The notes below the pieces were generated by a model. It saw only the letters and a list, made by a program, of their open reading frames with translations, had not been told where the DNA came from and did no database searches. 64,000 nucleotides of DNA from an uncultured bacterium. Its GTDB lineage: Bacteria; Myxococcota_A; Bradymonadia; Bradymonadales; Bradymonadaceae. This document shows, one piece after another, positions 41,926-51,703 of this stretch (position 1 is its first letter; each line of letters starts with the position of its first letter). The stretch is from assembly GCA_937981985.1 (NCBI GenBank), contig CALJNB010000002.1, forward strand, positions 41,420 to 105,419, in the 5' to 3' direction. Made by a program: the position numbers and the translations under genes.

Positions 41926-44900
41926 ATATAAAGGGACAAGGTCAGGGCGTACTCGCTTGGTTTGCCGCTAATACGGTGGCCGCTAATCTCATTATGTTTA
42001 TCATTATGGTTGGCGGTTTCGTATTTATGGGCCAAGCCAAACAAGAAGTCTTTCCGGAAGTAAATCTCAACTGGGTCTCGGTTAGTGTTCCCTATCCTGG
42101 GGCTAGCCCACAGGAGGTAGAACAGGGAATCATTCTTTCGATTGAGGAAGCTTTAGCCGAAGTTGATGGGGTTAAAAAGATAGTGGCCAGTGCCAACGAA
42201 AGTATGGGTACGGTTTCGGTTCAGCTCCATGATTCCACCGATAGCACAAAAGCTCTTAACGAAATTAAATCAGTTATTGATCGTATTACTTCGTTTCCAA
42301 AGGATTCAGAACGTCCGGTGACGAGTCTCATCTCTAATCGGACGAAGGTGATCTCGTTGCCGATTTATGGTGACGTCGATCGTAAAGTCCTCAAAGCTTT
42401 GGCAGAAAAAGTTCGTGATGATCTGGTGGGAAATCCAGAGATTTCTATCGCACAAATTAGCGGTCTTCCTTCACCAGAAATCGCGATCGAGATTCCGCAA
42501 AATAAAATGCGAAGCTTAGGTTTAACCTATGAGCAAGTGGCAAGAAAGATTTCAGAAGCGTCCGTTGAAATACCTGGTGGTGGTATCAAAACCAAAGCAG
42601 GTGAAATTCTGGTCCGATTGAGCAAACGACGAGATGAAGGTGATGACTTTCGAGATATTGTTGTGCTTGCTCGACCCGATGGCTCAGTTGTGCGTTTGGG
42701 CCAAATTGCAAATATCAAAGACGGTTTCTCTGAGAGTGATCGTTCGTCCTTGTTCAACGGAAAACCTGCTGTCACGGTCGACATCTTTCGCGTCGGCGAT
42801 CAAACGCCCATCGCTATCGCCGACATCGCTAATCAATATGTCGTGGATTTAAATAAGACTCTTCCCGAGGGCGTGGTTATTACGACGTGGGCAGATCGGT
42901 CAGAAATGTATCGTGGTCGAATCGACCTACTATTGAGAAACGCGGGGATGGGTTTGCTTTTGGTACTCATTATTCTTGGTCTCTTTCTAGAAATTCGATT
43001 GGCATTTTGGGCAACCTTCGGAATTCCTATTACCTTTTTAGGTGCCTTCATTGCGATGTATTTAACGGGCATTTCTATAAACATGATTTCGCTATTTGGG
43101 TTTTTACTGGCACTCGGAATTGTCGTTGACGACGCGATCGTTGTCGGAGAATCGATTTATCATGAACGCGATAAGCAACCTGATTTCTTGCAAGCGGCGA
43201 TTGTCGGGGTTAAGAAAGTTTCAATACCGGTCGTATTTGCTGTTGCAACCACCATAGTTGCTTTCGTACCTATGCTTACTATTCCCGGAGTTTCGGGTAA
43301 GTTTTTTCAAAATATACCGGGCATCGTAATCCCCATTTTGTTTTTAAGCTTATTCGAAGTACTTATCATCCTTCCTGCGCACTTGGCGCATTCAAGTAAA
43401 GATCTTCCCAAAATATTTAGACCCATTCAAAGAGTCCAGGAGTTTATCGCAAACGGTTTAGAGAGTTGGATTGACAAGTATTATGTTCCTTTTGTGAATA
43501 TGGCGGTCCAAAATCGCTATGTTTCGTTGGCTGCGTCTTTTGCCATCCTAATTTTTACTATCGGATATATCGCGAGTGGTCGTATTCAATTTACCTTTAT
43601 GCCCAAAATTGAAAGTGACCAAGTGGTAGCGATTGTCGAATTGCCCTTTGGCACCCCAGCAGCTGAAACACGTAGAATAGTGAAACGAATTTCAGATTCA
43701 GCTGACGAAGTTTTCGTGGATTTAGGTGGCGCGAAATTTGGACGAGGAATTGCCTCCGATATCGGCAAATCCGGGGGAAATGACGGTGGAGCTTTTGCCG
43801 GTTTTACGTCCGGCGGGAGCCATGTCGGGCAGGCGGCAATTCGTCTTGTTTCAAGTGAGAATCGTTCATTTACGGCGGCCCAATTCACAGACAAATGGCG
43901 AGAAAAAGTGGGGGAAATTGCAGGAATTGAAAAGTTAACCTTTTCTTATAGTAGCGGCCCACCGGTCGGTCTTCCGATTGATTTGAGAGTTTCTCATAGA
44001 GATAAGTCGACTCTCGATAAGGCAGGTGAGCGCATTGCAGAAGAACTTAGAAACTATCAAGGTGTCTTAGACATCGATGATGGTTCTCGCATGGGTAAAG
44101 AACAGCTCGATCTCGAACTTACCCCGGCTGGAATAGCATTAGGTCTGACCGAGATGAATGTTGCGCGGCAGGTACGTTCTGCATTCTTTGGCTCAGAGGC
44201 TTTGAGGCAACAACGTGGTCGAGATGAAGTTCGTGTTTATGTACGTCGTCCATTAGCCGATCGTAAATCGGAGTTCGATATAGAGTCTTTGATGATTCGA
44301 ACACCCAGCGGCGGGGACATACCGCTTAGAGTAGCTGCGAACATTTCGCGAGGTCGTTCTTATACCTCCATTAGTCGAGAAGCGAGTCGCCGGGTTATCA
44401 ATGTTACGGCGGATGTGGAGGCAAGCGTTTCGGCTGGGACTGTTTTAGAAGGTCTTCAAAATGATGTGATGCCTTTAGTTATGGCCGATTTTCCAGGTTT
44501 ATCTTGGGAGAAGGCTGGATCGCAGCAGGAACAGGCCGAAACCTTAGAGGCTTTAGGCGTCGGGATGGGGATTGCGATGTTGATTATTTTCGCGCTTTTG
44601 GCAGTTGCATTTCGATCCTACATTCAACCGATAGTCATCATGGTTGCCATTCCCTTTGGTTTGGTTGGTGCAATCGTTGGGCATATTGTCCTCGGTTACG
44701 GCTTGAGCGTGATCAGTATGATGGGGCTCATTGCGCTGACTGGCGTGGTCGTTAACGACTCGTTAGTTCTCATCGACTCTGTAAATACATATAGAGCCGA
44801 GGGTTATTCGGCCCATCAATCGGTTGTGCTCGGAGGAGCGAGGCGTTTTCGTCCTATTCTTTTGACCTCTTTGACAACCTTTTTCGGACTTGCTCCGATG

Positions 44901-45074
44901 ATCTTAGAGACCTCGGTCCAAGCCAGATTTTTAGTACCAATGGCAATTTCTCTTGGCTTTGGAATTCTGTTTGTCACCGCAATCGCGTTGGTTATTGTGC
45001 CGACCGCGTATATGGTCGTTGATGATTTATTGGTCTTTTTCGGGTTGGAAAAACGAAGTAAAACGGGTCTCTAA
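41922..45074 (+). CDS. RND efflux pump, inner membrane subunit (AcrB family)
   Basis: A 1050-residue proton-driven transporter with 12 membrane helices and two large periplasmic loops. Landmarks are the first helix after WFAANTVAANLIMF, PYPGASPQEVEQGI in the porter domain, GIVVDDAIVVGESIYHE in TM4 with the paired Asp of the proton relay, and TGVVVNDSLVLIDSVN in TM10 with the matching Asn/Asp. The loops are shorter and more Gly-rich than in AcrB, which suggests the less studied branch of AcrB-like permeases. The substrate is unknown. The operon is controlled by the TetR protein at its head. Confidence 0.95.
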   Translation: MNIKGQGQGVLAWFAANTVAANLIMFIIMVGGFVFMGQAKQEVFPEVNLNWVSVSVPYPGASPQEVEQGIILSIEEALAEVDGVKKIVASANESMGTVSVQLHDSTDSTKALNEIKSVIDRITSFPKDSERPVTSLISNRTKVISLPIYGDVDRKVLKALAEKVRDDLVGNPEISIAQISGLPSPEIAIEIPQNKMRSLGLTYEQVARKISEASVEIPGGGIKTKAGEILVRLSKRRDEGDDFRDIVVLARPDGSVVRLGQIANIKDGFSESDRSSLFNGKPAVTVDIFRVGDQTPIAIADIANQYVVDLNKTLPEGVVITTWADRSEMYRGRIDLLLRNAGMGLLLVLIILGLFLEIRLAFWATFGIPITFLGAFIAMYLTGISINMISLFGFLLALGIVVDDAIVVGESIYHERDKQPDFLQAAIVGVKKVSIPVVFAVATTIVAFVPMLTIPGVSGKFFQNIPGIVIPILFLSLFEVLIILPAHLAHSSKDLPKIFRPIQRVQEFIANGLESWIDKYYVPFVNMAVQNRYVSLAASFAILIFTIGYIASGRIQFTFMPKIESDQVVAIVELPFGTPAAETRRIVKRISDSADEVFVDLGGAKFGRGIASDIGKSGGNDGGAFAGFTSGGSHVGQAAIRLVSSENRSFTAAQFTDKWREKVGEIAGIEKLTFSYSSGPPVGLPIDLRVSHRDKSTLDKAGERIAEELRNYQGVLDIDDGSRMGKEQLDLELTPAGIALGLTEMNVARQVRSAFFGSEALRQQRGRDEVRVYVRRPLADRKSEFDIESLMIRTPSGGDIPLRVAANISRGRSYTSISREASRRVINVTADVEASVSAGTVLEGLQNDVMPLVMADFPGLSWEKAGSQQEQAETLEALGVGMGIAMLIIFALLAVAFRSYIQPIVIMVAIPFGLVGAIVGHIVLGYGLSVISMMGLIALTGVVVNDSLVLIDSVNTYRAEGYSAHQSVVLGGARRFRPILLTSLTTFFGLAPMILETSVQARFLVPMAISLGFGILFVTAIALVIVPTAYMVVDDLLVFFGLEKRSKTGL

Positions 45075-45080
45075 CTACTT

Positions 45081-45929
45081 ATGAAAACTCTTTTCATGAG
45101 ACTATTATTCACCGCATTTCTATGTCTATTGGCTTCTTCTAGCTTCGCTGAAGATTTGAAAATTGCGTCTTGGAATATCAAAGACTTGCGAATCAAGAAT
45201 CCTCATAGAGATACAGAGGTGTATAAGATCTTACGCAAATACGTCGCAGACAACCCGGCAGACATTTGGGTTCTTCAGGAAGTTCATAATAAGCGCGTTC
45301 TAAAAAAAGTATTTTCGAGGAAAAAGTACGTTTTGGAATGCGAGAATCGAAAAGGACAGCACCGCGTTTGCGCGGCGTTTAGGAAAGGGAAGGGAATTAG
45401 ATTCGTGCGGCACAAAGATGTGAAAGCGATTGGAATCAATAACTCAGGACTTCGAGGAGGCTTAGATTTTACGATCCATTTTCATAAACAAAAGCTCCGC
45501 GTTTTGGGGGTTCATCTAAAGTCCGGTTGTTTTCAAGCCGATCCGAAACGTTCTAAAAATCGGAAATGTGGGGTTTTGGCAAAACAAATTCCTCCCCTGG
45601 AAAAATGGATTGATGATCGAGCGATAGAAAGTACACCCTTCATTATCTTGGGAGATTTTAACCGTAGGCTCACAAAAAAACGTGATGTCATTTGGAAGGA
45701 CCTAGATGATGGTATTCCTGAAAAAATGGATTTAACCAACCTCGCTGGAAAAAAGAAGAACCCGTGTTGGAACGGGAGATATCCCGACTTCATCGATCAT
45801 ATCGTTGTGGGACGACGCGCTCTAAAAAAATTCGTTCCCAAGAGTTTTGGTGTCTATCGTTTTGATAAGGATGCTCGACGAGAAACGCATTCGGATCACT
45901 GCCCTATCTTTGCGTCGTTTCGCTTCTGA
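45081..45929 (+). CDS. Secreted endonuclease/exonuclease/phosphatase-family protein
   Basis: A 282-residue protein with a signal peptide ending at SSSFA. The fold's motifs appear in order: IASWNIKDLR, VLQEV (metal Glu), GVHLKSGC, ILGDFNRR (Asp and Asn), PDFIDHIVV and HSDHCPI (general-base His). All catalytic residues of the DNase I/exonuclease III superfamily are there, so it may be an extracellular nuclease or a phosphodiesterase. It begins 7 bases after the pump gene and is probably in the same transcript, which is unexpected for an efflux operon. Confidence 0.85.
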   Translation: MKTLFMRLLFTAFLCLLASSSFAEDLKIASWNIKDLRIKNPHRDTEVYKILRKYVADNPADIWVLQEVHNKRVLKKVFSRKKYVLECENRKGQHRVCAAFRKGKGIRFVRHKDVKAIGINNSGLRGGLDFTIHFHKQKLRVLGVHLKSGCFQADPKRSKNRKCGVLAKQIPPLEKWIDDRAIESTPFIILGDFNRRLTKKRDVIWKDLDDGIPEKMDLTNLAGKKKNPCWNGRYPDFIDHIVVGRRALKKFVPKSFGVYRFDKDARRETHSDHCPIFASFRF

Positions 45930-45945
45930 AGAGCTAATATCGCTT

Positions 45946-47322
45946 CTAAGGGACGTCTAATCTTTCATCATCGCTATCTCCCCAACAGACTATCGTGCCG
46001 TCGGTTTTTATCCCACATGCGTGCGTTGCGCCGGTTTGAATTGATTTAAAGAGTTCTCCATCAGGAGGTTCGGTTCTTCCCGTACCTGCTCCGGCGTATC
46101 CCCAACATTTAGGAACACCGTCATCGCGGACCGCACAGGCATAGTTGCTACTAACGCTGATCGCATCATATATTCCATTTAAAGGTCTTTTTCCATCGAC
46201 TTGGGATTGCGTAATTTCAACCTTAGACCAACATTTAATTGAGCCGTCTGCGCTCAAGATTCCACACACCGAGAGAAAACCGACACTTAAACGTTTGAAC
46301 TCGATATCTTGCGGAATATCGGGGTAATTTCCATCTCCCCAACACTGGGCATTCCCGTTCAGATCTATTCCGCAAGTCCACGTCGCATCAGATTCGATTG
46401 TTGCTAGATCGGCGGACCTGAGTTCGACTGGTGCTCCGATTTTCCAACACTCGGCGTTACTTTCCGGCGTTAGTGCGCATGTAAAAGCGTTTCCTGCACT
46501 TAGATCCTTATAGGGGCCTCTTCTTGTTTCGATATCGGTTATAAGTCTTCCCCAACACAATACACTTCCATCCATCGCCAGACCGCAACTATGATTTCTT
46601 CCAGCGACTACTTTTGAGAATGCTGTAGTGGTGGGGGTGTTTGACACTGCATTTGAAACTTTATCGGTTTCATCGCTATCTTTTCCCCAACATTTTGCAA
46701 ACCCTTGCATTGTTAAGGCGCATGAATGTTTGGTGCCTACACTCAATTGTGAGTAAAGTGTGCCTTCACATTCTTCAGTGCTTATCTTGCAGGTATCTGT
46801 ACAACTGATTTCTCCGTTTTGGTAACCTTCAGTCTGGCACGTTCTCTCACCCAGATTGGACCCATCACACAACTCATCATCCTCAATCTTTTCGTTACCA
46901 CATCTGAAGCATTGCGATGTATCGATTTCGCAATCGTTACAGGAAAGTGTACCCCCATCAAAACCTTCAGATTCGCATGATTTGGAACTGAGAGTATCGA
47001 TACCACAACGCAGAAATTCGGGGGTATCGATACAGTATTCTGATGCGCACTGGGTTCGATTAAAAGTGCAATCTGCGTTACAGGAAAGTCTTCCATTGAC
47101 GTCGCAGCTTGCACCATTGAGGTCGGTCCCGTCGCATTCTTCGCTACCACCTACAATACCATCCCCACATATTCCCGGCGTTGTTGTGTTATTATTTGTC
47201 TTCAAATTGTTCGAATTATTTTCTTCGTTATTTATCGAGTTCGAGTCCGGGGCACCGATAAAAAGACATGCACTCATAAAGAGCGCCAAAATTACAATAG
47301 AGCAAGACAGCATTTTTTTCAT
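45946..47322 (-). CDS. RCC1-repeat lipoprotein with Asn-rich linker and Cys-rich repeats
   Basis: About 458 residues from ATG 47322. The lipobox is MSAC at about residues 16-19, followed by an Asn-rich linker (about 25-50). Next are four Cys-rich modules of the DUF4215/myxococcus type, such as CGDGIVGGSEECDG and CGNEKIEDDELCDG. The C-terminal 270 residues hold seven RCC1-type blades (HSCALTMQGFAKCWG, HSCGLAMDGSVLCWG, WTCGIDLNGNAQCWG and so on), each with a Cys pair, forming a disulfide-stabilised beta-propeller. It is probably a surface adhesin or binding protein. The converging nuclease gene ends 16 bases away. Confidence 0.88.
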   Translation of the reverse strand: MKKMLSCSIVILALFMSACLFIGAPDSNSINNEENNSNNLKTNNNTTTPGICGDGIVGGSEECDGTDLNGASCDVNGRLSCNADCTFNRTQCASEYCIDTPEFLRCGIDTLSSKSCESEGFDGGTLSCNDCEIDTSQCFRCGNEKIEDDELCDGSNLGERTCQTEGYQNGEISCTDTCKISTEECEGTLYSQLSVGTKHSCALTMQGFAKCWGKDSDETDKVSNAVSNTPTTTAFSKVVAGRNHSCGLAMDGSVLCWGRLITDIETRRGPYKDLSAGNAFTCALTPESNAECWKIGAPVELRSADLATIESDATWTCGIDLNGNAQCWGDGNYPDIPQDIEFKRLSVGFLSVCGILSADGSIKCWSKVEITQSQVDGKRPLNGIYDAISVSSNYACAVRDDGVPKCWGYAGAGTGRTEPPDGELFKSIQTGATHACGIKTDGTIVCWGDSDDERLDVP

Positions 47323-47417
47323 CTTGAGATGTCCCAATTGTTGGTAGTGGAGAAAACGATAGGGTATTTTGAAAGGGGGTTCAACTTCGGAGGACTGCGG
47401 CGGCATTGTTTTAGCGT

Positions 47418-47807
47418 TTAATTTATTTTATCTGCTTGGGCCGCTTCTTGTGTTGCGATTTCTTTTCGCACCTCATCCATATCGAGAGCTCGAATTTGTT
47501 CGATGAGATCTGTAAGCTGTTCTGCGTTTAAGGCGCCGGGTTGTCGATACAGTCCGACTTGTTCTCGGAAAATCATAATTGTAGGAATTGAACGGATTTG
47601 AAAGGCGCCCGCAAGCTCTCTTTCCACGGCAGTATCAACTTTAGCAAAAACGATGTCTTTATATTCATCTTGATTTGAAATTTGCTCATACACCGGCGCA
47701 AAACTGCGACAAGGTCCGCACGACTCTGCCCAAAAATCGACGATTACGATGTCACTTCCTTCTACGGTAGAATCGAATTCAGCTGCCTTAATATCTCTTG
47801 TTGCCAT
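47418..47807 (-). CDS. trx: Thioredoxin
   Basis: A 129-residue thioredoxin-fold protein: IVIVDFWAESCGPCRSFAPVYE with the CGPC redox pair, then SIPTIMIFREQ with the cis-Pro. Thioredoxin 1 is about 108 residues; here a charged C-terminal helix (VRKEIATQEAAQADKIN) is added. There is no signal peptide, so it acts in the cytoplasm. AAGGA lies 7 bases upstream. Confidence 0.93.
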   Translation of the reverse strand: MATRDIKAAEFDSTVEGSDIVIVDFWAESCGPCRSFAPVYEQISNQDEYKDIVFAKVDTAVERELAGAFQIRSIPTIMIFREQVGLYRQPGALNAEQLTDLIEQIRALDMDEVRKEIATQEAAQADKIN

Positions 47808-48135
47808 TGATTGTCCTTGTCTAAGTAACGTTGCGAACAGGATTAATAACCTCTGAGGGTCTTAAAGCAAGCACTATTCGCAACGCCAGTTTGAACGACC
47901 AAGAAACAGGTCTTTGAATTCAGACGGCGATATCGAAGTCAGACCGCGTTTCCTAGCCGTTTGGTGAGGTCCGCGACTGTTCAGGGGGCTGGTAATTCCA
48001 CCGTTTTTTCATTGATAAAGTATCAAAATGGTAGCCAAACTTGCGATGTACTTTTTGCAATCCTTTGGTTAGCGTGCCTGAAAGAGATGAGGTCAAAAAC
48101 GACCAGTTCTCAGTTAAATAACGAAGGAAATAAAA
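47808..48135. other. Intergenic region between thioredoxin and the OmpA lipoprotein
   Basis: The two genes are divergent, so both promoters should be here, but no hexamer pair is convincing. I see no reading frame with a good start and no strong hairpin. The ribosome site of the OmpA gene (GAAGGAA) closes the region. Confidence 0.5.
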
Positions 48136-49074
48136 ATGAAACAAACAATTTCAAAAATTAGCATTCTATTCATGGTAGTTTTCGCGCTCACAATAACGTC
48201 TAGCTGTGAAAAAGCTGACCTTATGGGACCGCTCAAAGCTGAGGCATTGAAGCTTGTTGCCGAACATAGCGACAAACTCACTAGCATCGGCGGTAAATGG
48301 TTGCCCATGCTGGCTAAAATTAACGCGATTCCAGACAGCGTACCCGGCGCAAAAGCGTTAAAGGCCAAATTTGCAGAAAAAGCTGCCGCAATGGCCGGTG
48401 TAAAGGGACTTGTTGACGGCGCACCCGCTGCCATCGAAGCGGCAATCAAGGGTAAAGACATGGCCGGGTTAACCGCCGTTGTCGACGGTCTTAAAGGAGG
48501 TGGGCCCATCTTGAGTGGCATTGAGTCCTTCATGGGCGAATCTGGCGGCCAGATCGGCGAGCTTGAAAAACTTGCCGCTGCTGCAAAAGCGGCTGCGGCC
48601 GGTGGTGTGGCTCTTGATTGGACAAAAAAACTTTCAACAGGTTATGAGTTAAAAGGAACAAGCGCCGGTATCGAAAACATGCTTGTTACCTACCTTGACG
48701 ACGCCAAAATGGACATCGACAAGACCAAATGGTTCAATTTTGATCGCGTTACTTTCGCGAGTGGAAGTTCAAAAATTAACATGGCGAAATCTAAAGACCA
48801 GTTGACTAACATGCTTGAAATCATGAAAGCTTACCCAACAGCTGAGATCAAAATTGGTGGATATACAGATAACACCGGTTCACTTGAGGGAAACATGAAG
48901 ATTTCTCAGAAAAGAGCTGATGCGGTAATGGCAGCCCTTACTGCGTCGGGTGTTGTGGCAACAAGAATGACTGCAGAAGGGTTTGGACCGAAACATCCAG
49001 TTTGCGAAGCAAATGATACGGCTGAGTGTAAGGCAAAGAATCGTCGCATCAGTGTAAACGTAAGAAAAAAATAA
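48136..49074 (+). CDS. OmpA-family lipoprotein
   Basis: A 312-residue protein. The signal peptide ends in the lipobox TSSC (residue 24). Residues about 30-175 are an Ala/Lys/Gly-rich helical region (KLAAAAKAAAAGG). The C-terminal OmpA domain (about 200-312) has the peptidoglycan-binding motif IKIGGYTDNTGSLEGNMKIS, QKRADAVMAAL and NRRISVNV. It should tether the outer membrane to the cell wall, like Pal but with a longer spacer. A strong terminator follows. Confidence 0.9.
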   Translation: MKQTISKISILFMVVFALTITSSCEKADLMGPLKAEALKLVAEHSDKLTSIGGKWLPMLAKINAIPDSVPGAKALKAKFAEKAAAMAGVKGLVDGAPAAIEAAIKGKDMAGLTAVVDGLKGGGPILSGIESFMGESGGQIGELEKLAAAAKAAAAGGVALDWTKKLSTGYELKGTSAGIENMLVTYLDDAKMDIDKTKWFNFDRVTFASGSSKINMAKSKDQLTNMLEIMKAYPTAEIKIGGYTDNTGSLEGNMKISQKRADAVMAALTASGVVATRMTAEGFGPKHPVCEANDTAECKAKNRRISVNVRKK

Positions 49075-49123
49075 GAACTCTTATCGCAACATTCTCTTGA
49101 TGTAATACCGATAAAATTAAAAG

Positions 49124-49162
49124 AAAAAACGAAACTCTATACAAGAGTTTCGTTTTTTTTTT
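49124..49162 (+). terminator. Rho-independent terminator after the OmpA lipoprotein
   Basis: ACGAAACTCT (49129-49138) pairs perfectly with AGAGTTTCGT (49144-49153) around ATACA, with an A-run before and a run of nine T after. Confidence 0.93.
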
Positions 49163-49371
49163 GCCTGAAGCGAGGTCGCCATATCGTTATGCTCGTTTCG
49201 GATAGCTTGATTATCTCGCGGCCAGAATTGATTTCGTTTCTCTCGTAGCTCCAAGGTCTCGCCGGTGCTACGTTGATTTCGTTAGGGATACACCGGATTA
49301 AAAATGAAAAATATTTTAAAGAAACAACAGCATAAAGTGACGATAATACCCCTTTCAGCAGAGGAGAACTT

Positions 49372-50274
49372 ATGAAAATTCTAATCACAGGTGCCACCGG
49401 ATTTATTGGTACCGCATTGCAGAAATCCTTAGGTGATCAAGGCCATACTGTTAAACCCTTGAGTCGAGGTGGTAATTCTTTATCGGCGGATAATCCCTGT
49501 TGGGACATCAAAAATAATTCTATCGATTTGAAGGGCTTTGAACCCGATGCGGTAATTCATCTTGCGGGGCAAAATTTGGCCCAACGTTGGACAAAAGCCC
49601 ATAAGAAAAGTGTTTTAGAAAGTCGGGTGGACGGGACTCGCCTACTTGTATCTCATCTCGTTGAAATGGAGCGTCCTCCAAAGATTCTGCTTTCTGGATC
49701 CGCGATTGGATTTTACGGATTGCGAGGTGATGAGATTTTGACGGAAAAGAGTTCGTCGAACTCCAAAGATTTTATTTCTGAAGTATGTATCGCTTGGGAA
49801 GCCGAAACTGAACCTGCGCGTGCTGCTGGGATCCGTGTCGTTCTGATGCGGACGGGCATTGTGATCGGCAAAAACGGCGGCGCACTTGATAAAATGTTAA
49901 CGCCTTTTAAGGCTGGCCTTGGCGGAATCATTGGTTCGGGAAAACAATATATGAGTTGGATTAGCTTGGACGATATGATGGGTCTTGTTGATTTTCTTCT
50001 GAAGGAGAATATCAGTGGGCCTGTGAATATGACCGGCCCAGAACCCGCCACAAATAAAGTTTTTACTGAGGCACTAGGCGAGGCCTTGAATCGTCCTACA
50101 CTGGTCCCGGTACCAGCATTTGCGGTCAAAACACTTTTTGGTAGCGAAATGGCGAAGGAGATGCTGCTTGGTGGAGCTCGAGTTATACCGCAAAAAGTCA
50201 TGGATGCGGGATATGATTTTAAGCATAAAACGATCAGTGAGACCTTTCTCGCAGTTCTAAATAAATCTGAATAG
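49372..50274 (+). CDS. TIGR01777-family NAD-dependent epimerase-like protein
   Basis: A 300-residue extended SDR. It opens with ILITGATGFIGTAL and has IHLAGQNLAQRWTKAHKK, SGSAIGFYG in place of the usual YxxxK site, LRTGIVIG-type text, and the C-terminal FGSEMAKEMLLGGARVIPQK typical of TIGR01777 (E. coli YfcH, human SDR39U1). The family's reaction is unknown. The gene precedes photolyase by 10 bases, so the two are likely co-transcribed. Confidence 0.92.
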   Translation: MKILITGATGFIGTALQKSLGDQGHTVKPLSRGGNSLSADNPCWDIKNNSIDLKGFEPDAVIHLAGQNLAQRWTKAHKKSVLESRVDGTRLLVSHLVEMERPPKILLSGSAIGFYGLRGDEILTEKSSSNSKDFISEVCIAWEAETEPARAAGIRVVLMRTGIVIGKNGGALDKMLTPFKAGLGGIIGSGKQYMSWISLDDMMGLVDFLLKENISGPVNMTGPEPATNKVFTEALGEALNRPTLVPVPAFAVKTLFGSEMAKEMLLGGARVIPQKVMDAGYDFKHKTISETFLAVLNKSE

Positions 50275-50284
50275 AAGGAAGAAG

Positions 50285-51697
50285 ATGCGTGGTATCGTCT
50301 GGTTTAGACAAGATTTACGGCTCGCCGATAATGCGGCCTTAGTCAGAGCCTGTGAGGAATGTTCGGAAGTTATCCCGGTTTTTATTTGTGACGACAATTT
50401 GGAATCGATGGGGCGTATAGGTGGCGCGAGCCAAGTTTGGTTACATTCAAGTCTAAAAAGTTTGGCTTCTGATCTCCGCGAAAAAGGTTCGAAACTCATT
50501 CTCAAAAAGGGAAAAGCGTTGACGGTTTTGGAGGATTTGATCGCGAGTACCCAAGCGACCCATTTGTACTGGAATCGTTGCTATGAACCGTCGATTCGGA
50601 AACGTGATGAAGCGATAAAGACAAAACTTAAAGCGTCTATGAAAGTGCAAAGTTTCAAGGGGAATCTAAACTTTGAACCCTGGGAAGTTTTAAAAAAAGA
50701 CGAGACACCTTATCGCGTATTCACTCCCTATTGGAAAAAGTCTTTGTTGGAGGAACGTAAGCCATTACCTTTACCGACACCGATAGATCTAAAAGCGATG
50801 AAGTCGATGCCAGCCTCTTTATCACTGGAGTCCTTGGATTTATTACCCTCACATCCGATTCCTGATTGGCATACTCCAATGATGTCTCGCTGGAACGTTG
50901 GTGAGAAAGCAGCTCTAAAAACGCTGAATGATTTTCTTAAAAATAATATCGCATCTTATAAAACTCAACGAGATTTCCCCGCAGTTAGAGCTACATCTAC
51001 CTTGTCGGCTCATTTGCATTTTGGGGAAATTAGTCCCGTGCAGATCGCACATTATACAAACGCGTTCGCTAAGGGGGATTCAGATCATGAAGCGGCAGCA
51101 AAAGCTTTTTTAAGACAAATTTCTTGGAGGGAATTCGCGTACTACTTACTGTTTCATTTCCCTCATACTCTGAGTCAGCCTTTAAATAAGAAGTTCGAAC
51201 GTTTTTTGTGGGCTCAAGACTACCAGGATGATCTTCGTAAATGGCAACAAGGTCGAACTGGATTTCCGATAATCGATGCAGGAATGAGAGAACTGTGGGC
51301 AACGGGATTAATGCACAATCGTGTTCGAATGTTAGTCGCTTCGTTTTTGACAAAGAATTTACTTATTCCCTGGCAAGAAGGTGAGGCATGGTTTCGAGAC
51401 ACCTTAATTGACGCCGACTTAGCGAATAATGCAATGGGTTGGCAATGGGTTGCAGGAACGGGTGTTGATGCAGCGCCATATTTTCGCATTTTCAATCCTC
51501 GCCTTCAGAGTAAAAAGTTTGATAAAGGAGGGGATTATATCAGACGTTGGGTCCCGGAATTAGCAGCTTTGGATAAGAAATACATTCATGAGCCGACAAC
51601 AGAAATGTCTAAAGAATGTTCGTATCCGTTGCCGATGGTAGATTTGAAAGTAACGCGCCAAAGAGCGTTAGAACGATATAAAGATCTGAAATCGTGA
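50285..51697 (+). CDS. phr: Deoxyribodipyrimidine photolyase (class I CPD)
   Basis: A 470-residue flavoprotein that repairs cyclobutane pyrimidine dimers with blue light. The N-terminal antenna-binding Rossmann domain starts GIVWFRQDLRLADNAAL. The C-terminal FAD domain has LHFGEISPVQIAH, FLRQISWREFAYYLL, WQQGRTGFPIIDAGMRELWATG, HNRVRMLVASFLTKNL and WQWVAGTGVDAAPYFRIFNP, including the Trp-rich electron-transfer and dimer-binding residues. Photolyase implies exposure to light. It converges on the next gene with 6 bases between stops. Confidence 0.97.
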   Translation: MRGIVWFRQDLRLADNAALVRACEECSEVIPVFICDDNLESMGRIGGASQVWLHSSLKSLASDLREKGSKLILKKGKALTVLEDLIASTQATHLYWNRCYEPSIRKRDEAIKTKLKASMKVQSFKGNLNFEPWEVLKKDETPYRVFTPYWKKSLLEERKPLPLPTPIDLKAMKSMPASLSLESLDLLPSHPIPDWHTPMMSRWNVGEKAALKTLNDFLKNNIASYKTQRDFPAVRATSTLSAHLHFGEISPVQIAHYTNAFAKGDSDHEAAAKAFLRQISWREFAYYLLFHFPHTLSQPLNKKFERFLWAQDYQDDLRKWQQGRTGFPIIDAGMRELWATGLMHNRVRMLVASFLTKNLLIPWQEGEAWFRDTLIDADLANNAMGWQWVAGTGVDAAPYFRIFNPRLQSKKFDKGGDYIRRWVPELAALDKKYIHEPTTEMSKECSYPLPMVDLKVTRQRALERYKDLKS

Positions 51698-51703
51698 TTC
51701 GAA

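Noticed and set aside
49180..49260. Possible third copy of the hairpin repeat near CGAGGTCGCC
   Set aside because: Only short words match the recA-side repeats and the stems do not align.
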